Positions 58,335 to 64,000 of a stretch of DNA of 64,000 nt are shown here, piece by piece (position 1 is the first letter of the stretch; each line of letters opens with the position of its first letter). Source of the DNA: Pomphorhynchus laevis. Lineage: Eukaryota > Acanthocephala > Palaeacanthocephala > Echinorhynchida > Pomphorhynchidae. Location of the stretch: the NCBI GenBank assembly GCA_012934845.2, contig WNNJ02003028.1:62001-126000 (forward strand). Direction: 5' to 3'. The notes below the pieces were generated by a model. That model ran no database searches, was not told where the DNA came from, and saw nothing but the letters and a program-made list of their open reading frames with translations. Position numbers and translations under genes: made by a program.

Positions 58335-58916
58335 TCAACTATCCGACCGAGCAAACCAGTCAGTATCATCTGCGAAGGTAATCGCAGCTTCGCGTATACA
58401 ACGGTTTGTTATAAGATACGAAGCTTCCAATTTATCATTGCTGATTGGATCAACATGATTAACTTTGTAGATGTTATCTTCTATGCATTTTCGGCAGTAT
58501 GTGATTCCGGAAGGAGTAATTACAGGATCGACAAATAAATCATAGCAAAGCTGACAAGTAAGGTAATCGGGGAGATTTTTGGCCGATTTCCTTTCTTCAT
58601 TGTAGGCTTTCATGTAATCGTGCAATTCTTGTTTAAGTTGACGACGGTCAGGACGATGCTCCAATAACGGATCAACTAATTCGTCAACAAATGCTTCGAG
58701 TCGTTTAAACTGTTGATCATGCTCGTTATTTTTAAGTTGCCATCGTTTGTTGTAAGCTTTGCGTAGCTGATCGGCGATCACGGATCCGAAATTTAGACTT
58801 TGATCACGGGCTAGATCTCGAACATTTTCGAAACACTTAATCGCATCATCCAATTGACCAAGTTCATAGTAAGCAATTCCGAGATAGTATTTAGCCTTTA
58901 CGTAATTTGGATCTAT
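58335..58916 (-). CDS. STUB1: STUB1/CHIP E3 ubiquitin ligase, last coding exon
   Basis: The exon starts after CCTATCCCAG (58916). The 193 visible residues begin in the third tetratricopeptide repeat (YVKAKYYLGIAYYELGQLDD), followed by the charged helical hairpin (AYNKRWQLKN...DRRQLKQELHDYMKAYNEER) and the U-box at about 116-186: LPDYLTCQLCYDLFVDPVIT, PSGITYCRKCIED, VDPIS, then DWF near the end. In animals CHIP binds Hsp70/Hsp90 tails through its TPRs and ubiquitinates their clients with E2 enzymes recruited by the U-box, in the cytosol. Oddities: the U-box carries Cys pairs at 121/124 and 141/144 where U-boxes normally lack metal ligands. The TPR exons were not found in the remaining 5 kb. 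A TTTATT (AATAAA on the complement) at 58255-58260 may be the poly(A) signal. Confidence 0.93.
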   Translation of the reverse strand: MDPNYVKAKYYLGIAYYELGQLDDAIKCFENVRDLARDQSLNFGSVIADQLRKAYNKRWQLKNNEHDQQFKRLEAFVDELVDPLLEHRPDRRQLKQELHDYMKAYNEERKSAKNLPDYLTCQLCYDLFVDPVITPSGITYCRKCIEDNIYKVNHVDPISNDKLEASYLITNRCIREAAITFADDTDWFARSDS

Positions 58917-58919
58917 CTG

Positions 58920-59635
58920 GGATAGGTACTAATTTTCATATTTTAATGATTAAAAGCAATTTTTATACACTTAAATCCCGATTTGTAAAGAATAAAGAGT
59001 TATTTTACATCAAATATGTCAAGTTAGGGTTTCATTACTACTTAAAATATATAACGGCTAATAGGAAATCATAGAACTTCTAAGATACCTAGTTTGAAGG
59101 ATTGGTATAAGAAATATAAGAAAACATTATGTTGTGTTTATTACTCTTTGATTGGTAATGCCATTAAGTAATGAACGACATGTCAACGGAATACGTTTTT
59201 CAATCGAACATTTTAATATGATTAAATATTATATAATTAATACATTCGATATAATTATAGTAATTAATATAGAAATTAATATTATATTAATTGAAATGAT
59301 AACTATATTATCTGTGTTGCGCATGCGTAATTTCAATAAATGTATGTAACAGAGTAATTTAAATTCTTTCAGATCATTCTTCCAGATTAATTTTAAATTA
59401 TCTTCGATCATGTTCTCTCTTTGCTTGTATTTAGACTAGTGCTAAATTCTTTACGATCATATGCAATTACATGTGGCTGCTTAGCTTTAATTTTTCTGGT
59501 AGTCTTCTATTTATAATTGTATTTAAATTTTAATAAGATTAAAATTTAAGATTAATGAGAAAACTTTTATCAAGTCCCGATTTGCCTTTCTGTCAGAGAA
59601 AATAAAATTATCGTACAAAAGGAAACTAAATAGCA
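58920..59635. other. presumed STUB1 intron, nothing recognised
   Basis: AT-rich. The open frames on both strands at 59152-59411 overlap each other and show no domain. Confidence 0.45.
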
Positions 59636-59639
59636 ACAA

Positions 59640-61860
59640 AAATCTAATTAACACGAGTCATGGTAATCAACGTTAAAGCCACCGTATGCAGACGGGATTC
59701 GTCGTAACTCTCTCTTTTTTAAACGAAAAGTTAGAGAAAATTAGCGTCAAGATAAAAAATGTATTTATATTAAGTTGATATATCTATGATTGCTAGTGGG
59801 ATGTTTCGAAATATTGGATTGCGAAATAAATGAAGAAGAACAACAAGAATTTTTACAGTAGTAGCAGAGACATGAAGTGTAGAAAAATTAAAAAATTTTA
59901 CTTGAGCAAATTTTATCATTGTATCCATGTAAAGATGCACGCCATATGAATGATTGTTTTATCGACAGAGGATATCGCCAAAAGGTGCGCTAAGAAGCTG
60001 GAGTTTTCAATATATTTTTATTTAGAAGAGATATTTTCATTTGTATATTTTTGTGGTGTGATTTAAACTTAGGGTTACAAGTCAAACGAATGCGATGATC
60101 AATAAAAGATTAGCAAGACGAAGTTGGAGATGTTATGGTGGTCGACGAACATTTCGAAAAAACTTCTACAATACGTTTTACAAATCAACATTGAACCATT
60201 TCAATTTTTTAGGGTTTTTAATGGAGAGATTGAACCAAAAGGTGGGAATACCGAACTTGTGAACTGAAAGAAACATGGCTCGAAAATATTGCATGCTTCT
60301 ATTGAACAACAAATATTAGAGTTTATAAGTATAAGATATTTTTTGAAATTTTTAAGGCAATTATTAATGTGGCGAGTAAATGACAATCTGGATATAAGAA
60401 GAATGACGATATACGTGTAATTAGAAACGAATTCAGTATTATTAGAATTAAAGTGTAGAGAATCTTGCTAACAAGGAGGTCCACCCTTTCGAAACTTATC
60501 CACTTGGATTTTTTAATATTTATTTGAAGCTCGTTTGAACGACAGAAGTCGTCGATGGTGTTGATATGCGGTAAGAATAGCTAGTTCGACCGCGCTGAGA
60601 ACAGAGTCAATGTCTAAGCCCTGAAACGAAAACGTGATGACATGTCAGCCAAGAAAAAATAAAGAAAAACAGAACTGAGATTGAAAAAAGAATAGGCAAA
60701 GTGAGATTGCAATTAGAATCGAGCGAAGGAGCTTAAGCATACGGCCGAATATATATACCTGAAAATAAAGTTTATATAAAAGTATAATGCGATATAGTAT
60801 TCGATTGATCGAATCGAATACTTTGAGCATCACAATACTGCCTTTTATCTCTTTATATGCCCTTTTCTTTCTCTGCTACAAAATTGTCCCTAGAACTGCA
60901 ATCGAAATTTGTTGACTTCGAAATGGCACTGTCTTATGAGGAAAATATCAGAACTGGACGTCCCTGCCATATAAAAATACAAGAATTGTCCGTAACATAC
61001 TGAAAATAAAAGAAGTCCCTGCCATATATTATTCATATTTAAGTAAGAAATACAAGGATATACAAATTTATGCTTCGAATATTTCATGCATGTTTGTGAG
61101 TATATATCTCTGTGAAAAGCTGTTTTCATGCATGCAGCTTAATGAAAATACCTTTAGATTAAGGCCGTCAGAAAAACATGTGTCGTCTATCATAAAGAAA
61201 TCTCACATTCAGAAATTGACCCCTGTCGTTGACCTTCTAGATATAAAGTTTCTCTGAAAGTACTACGATTGACCTAATCGACTATTTTGAAAAGTCGATG
61301 AAGTTTGAATATAATCAAACGTCATTTTTAAAAGAATGAATAACCTTGTAGAGTATGAATTTGATGGTATGGGTTGTTGAACTATTTTTTCGGAAACCAA
61401 ACTATTCTTTAAGTAACGAGTACTCGCGCAAAGTAAACAATTGATGAGTGATTACATGCGAGAAAAGTGTATAAGAATGGTTCACGAGTGTTATACCAAG
61501 ATAGGAATCGGTTGATAAAGAATAGCATTTCCCCTTGGAACTATTTTTCCGGAAACCAAACTATTCTTCAAGTAACTAGTGTTCGCGCAAAGCATACAAT
61601 TGATGAGTGATTACATGCGAGAAAAGTTTATAAGAATGGTTGACCAGCGTAATACCTAGATAGGAATCTGTTGATAAAGAGTACCATTTTCCTTTGAGGA
61701 AACTTTTATAACACTTTTCTTCTAAGTATGAATTTGTTTATTATACAGGAGAATTAAAAAATAAACAACCACTACTAGGATAGGAAATAAGGTTTTCATG
61801 TTCTGCACACAAGTCATTGTAGCCATCAGCCTTTTTGTTAGATAATCTACCCAAAGAATG
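59640..61860 (-). pseudogene. LINE (non-LTR retrotransposon), broken RT
   Basis: Read from high to low coordinates in several frames: KGKWYSLSTDSYLGITLVN, SYKLFSHVITHQLYALREH and FGFRKNSS (about 61700-61530), the fingers and start of the palm (...NYRGI.LLN..YK...FGFRK..ST). A trace of motif A comes next, then IDDFCRSNELQINIKKSKWI (about 60560-60500), SFTRHINNCLKNFKKYLILI (about 60390-60330) and FVDHHNISNF, the thumb and C-terminal region. Frameshifts and stops are frequent. The copy carries an internal tandem duplication at 61379-61696. It probably lies in the STUB1 intron or between STUB1 and the EF-hand gene. The exact clade is not resolved. Confidence 0.75.
61379..61696. repeat. 159-bp tandem duplication inside the LINE RT
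   Basis: Unit starts at 61379 (GAACTATTTTTTCGGAAACC) and 61538 (GAACTATTTTTCCGGAAACC). The period of 159 bp is exactly 53 codons. The copies differ at about one base in ten, so the duplication is not recent. Each unit encodes the same RT stretch (YLGITLVNHSYKLF...FGFRK). Confidence 0.92.
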
Positions 61861-62655
61861 GCTTAGTTATTCGATTGAGAATGGGAAATTTAATTTGTAT
61901 AATTTTATTAATATAATAAATATAATTAATTATTAATTTTATTAATGACGAAGATTTATTATATCAAATAAGCCTTTCAGCTATGGGTGAAATAAAAAAA
62001 ATTTAAACAATGTAAATCAAAGCAGGAAATACATAAGTAATCAGAGTCAAACTACTATAATATAAATATATAAGAAATAATATATATTTCGCTTTAAAGC
62101 AGTTTTCTTTTAAAAATTTAAGAACTTAATAATTAAGTACTTAATATCTTAATAATTTAAGAACTTATAATTTCTTTTAAAAAATAATTTATAAAAGTGA
62201 ACAGGTCACTATTTGCTTCAGGTCATAAGCGGAATAATTGTTTTATTTTTCTAACAATAGCGTAAAAGTAATTTTTTGTTGATTTTTGCAAAGAGCAGGT
62301 TTTGTTTGCTAGTGACTTATTCACGCAAAATATTTGTTATTTGTATCCATGTAAAAATGTTTTAATATATAAAATTAGTAATAAAATATTAACATTTGAA
62401 TGAAGATGCTTTTTATTTACTTCAAACAAAGGATGGTGTTATATAGAGCTAATTTCAGCTGAGCTGTTTCTATGTGCTGGATCGTTTTTTGCATTTTATT
62501 CAGTTAGAGCAAAGAATGGGATTTTCGCCTGTGATGACAATGAATATATTGTCTGCAGCACCATATGTTTCTGATACAAAAATTAGAATATTTATTATAC
62601 TTCAAAATATAAGCAATATTTATAGTTACTTGGAAATTTTAGTAATTATCTTACT
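61861..62655. other. AT-rich region upstream of the EF-hand gene
   Basis: No firm promoter elements could be assigned. The frame at 62474-62683 ends inside the EF-hand start and has no domain. A weak acceptor-like AAATTCAG ends at 62670, so a 5' UTR intron is possible. Confidence 0.4.
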
Positions 62656-62679
62656 TAGAATAAAATTCAGAGTAACCAA

Positions 62680-63156
62680 ATGAATAATACCCCTCACAGT
62701 CGCATAATAGATGAATTCAGATTAATAGATTTTGATCACGACGGAAAAATTAGTCGTGAAGATTTAAAGCACGCTTTAATAGCTGTTGGTAAAGATCCGA
62801 AGCCTGAAGTAATTGACCAAATAATGTCCAATGTAGACACAGATAAGTCCGGTGATATCGAATTTAATGAATTCCTTAAAGTTGTGTCTATAAAAAGAGG
62901 TAATGAAGTAGATAAACCAAATGAATCTGCTGATGACGACGGTGAAACACTGTTTCAAGCATTCGATAAAAACCACGATGGGTTTATTTCTATTGAAGAA
63001 ATTAAAATGACCATGTTGGATCTTGGTGAATATCTATCTGAAAATGATCTAAACGAAATGATGGACGCAGTGGATATTAACGGCGATCGACTCATTACCA
63101 GAGCGGAATTTAGAGAATTGCTGAAATACTACTGGGACAAAGGAATAAAACCTTAA
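62680..63156 (+). CDS. calmodulin-like protein with four EF-hands
   Basis: 158 residues, close to calmodulin's 149. Calcium loops are at residues 17-28 (DFDHDGKISRED), 53-64 (DTDKSGDIEFNE), 96-107 (DKNHDGFISIEE) and 132-143 (DINGDRLITRAE). Loops 1-3 have the Gly at position 6; loop 4 has Arg there, and loop 1 ends in Asp instead of Glu, so sites 1 and 4 may bind calcium more weakly. A Ser/Asp-rich linker (about 74-90) replaces calmodulin's central helix sequence. The start at 62680 follows an in-frame stop at 62656 and gives a short first helix (SRIIDEFRLID). There is no intron in the coding region, unlike the other genes here. AATAAA at 63228-63233 is the likely poly(A) signal. Expected role: cytosolic calcium sensor or adaptor. 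Confidence 0.92.
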   Translation: MNNTPHSRIIDEFRLIDFDHDGKISREDLKHALIAVGKDPKPEVIDQIMSNVDTDKSGDIEFNEFLKVVSIKRGNEVDKPNESADDDGETLFQAFDKNHDGFISIEEIKMTMLDLGEYLSENDLNEMMDAVDINGDRLITRAEFRELLKYYWDKGIKP

Positions 63157-63227
63157 CAAAACATATGAGTTTAATAGATTTTAAATGAATAACCGCAAAT
63201 ATTTCCTTTCGATTATTTTTTAAATTA

Positions 63228-63233
63228 AATAAA
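63228..63233 (+). terminator. poly(A) signal of the EF-hand gene
   Basis: AATAAA 72 bases after the stop codon on the same strand. Confidence 0.6.
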
Positions 63234-63239
63234 GGATTA

Positions 63240-64000
63240 TACAACAAAGCTATAATATAATTATAACATTTAAATACTGATATTAAGTAGTCGCTCCAAT
63301 CAATACCGTTTCTTATTAACATAACATATATAAATATAAATTACATAAAATTAAAAAATATATATATAATATTGTTTTGAAGGTTGATCGATTTAAATGA
63401 GTTTCGATCCGTCTCGATAACTTGGGCAATATCTCGAATTAAATGTGGTAGGCATTTAGTTTTATCTACACAATAGATACGAATAGTTTCTTTTTATACA
63501 GTTTTGGTTACAGGCAAAGAGAAAGTGCTTGTGAATATGTTTTGATTAAGGATCTGATTTATCAGGAGATAAAATTAAAATTATTAAAGTTATTAAATGT
63601 GCGCGGTATCATATTAAGTTTAAATAAACATAGATAAAAATATGCATTGTTTTGTATTAATTATCGTAGTAACTAAAGGTATAAAATCGGATTTATAGAT
63701 TTATCGACATATTCATGCTTATAAAGTGTGAATTTTAACACCTGACAATAACCTGACAATCATGTAAAAGTTATTTTTCTATATACACAAATCAATATAG
63801 ATCACCCGACATCTATAATAATAGAAAACGTAATTAATAATTAATAAATTATTAATAATCAGTAATTAATAATTAAATATAAATTAAATAACATATTTAT
63901 ATTAATAACATATTCAGAGTTTGCTTCTGAGGTTTAACATATCGATACATGTGTATTTAACGATGAATTTTTAAATAATATATTAATTTTCAAAATTTGT
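63240..64000. other. AT-rich right edge
   Basis: A GC-richer patch at about 63385-63500 is open on the complement (IRIYCVDKTKCLPHLIRDIA, then QVIETDRNSFKSINL) for about 45 codons, without recognised domain or clear splice sites. It might be an exon of a gene beyond the edge. The rest shows nothing. Confidence 0.35.

Noticed and set aside
58917-64000. Search for the upstream TPR exons of STUB1 on the complement
   Set aside because: No segment with the expected TPR wording was found; they must lie beyond the window or in poorly readable sequence.

Overview
The window is very A+T-rich invertebrate animal DNA. It has short GTAAGT...TAG introns (one of 55 bp), intron-split receptor genes, a STUB1/CHIP orthologue and many retroelement fragments. 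Nothing in the sequence fixes the phylum. No bacterial, organellar or viral genome layout is seen, and most of the window is repeat-derived or shows no feature.

Host genes, left to right. A candidate last coding exon of a K-rich protein lies at 611-843 (+). A phase-consistent gene on + (exons 7103-7235, 7291-7432, 14019-14159, 15822-15947) encodes an ectodomain, an LDL-receptor class A module and a transmembrane helix; one of its introns is 6.6 kb and full of mobile elements. A two-exon gene on - (28206-26848 joined to 25769-24768) encodes a 786-residue single-pass leucine-rich-repeat receptor with signal peptide, LRR C-terminal cap, fibronectin-III-like region, membrane helix and cytoplasmic tail. 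The last coding exon of STUB1 lies at 58916-58335 (-). An intronless calmodulin-like four-EF-hand gene lies at 62680-63156 (+). Less certain exon-like islands lie at 281-415, 16159-16557 (-), 20250-20414, 22035-22169 and around 32.3-32.6 kb.

Repeats. A satellite of about 68 units of ~81 bp fills 1.29-6.85 kb. Two ~3-kb arms (36.92-39.90 kb and 50.15-53.04 kb) are near-identical inverted copies separated by 10.3 kb. Two LINE copies (16.55-18.24 kb + and 59.64-61.86 kb -) and a decayed hAT transposase (8.38-9.35 kb -) are present.

Penelope-like elements are the commonest mobile DNA. One type ends in a C-terminal GIY-YIG nuclease (21.56 and 41.16 kb). A second, Naiad-like type (inferred) has a YIDD reverse transcriptase followed directly by a structured 3' region, present in a dozen partial copies.

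The most interesting signal is a set of hammerhead-ribozyme-like structures. The 3' region of the YIDD family carries GAAA, GUC, a paired stem I, CUGAUGA and a closing stem II in type-II order, with compensatory change between copies. The ends of the GIY-YIG elements and a separate palindrome family share a CUGANGA-U-stem-GAAAUAU motif. A palindrome at 53.1-53.3 kb contains an exact hammerhead core. These are structural readings made by eye; none is shown to cleave.
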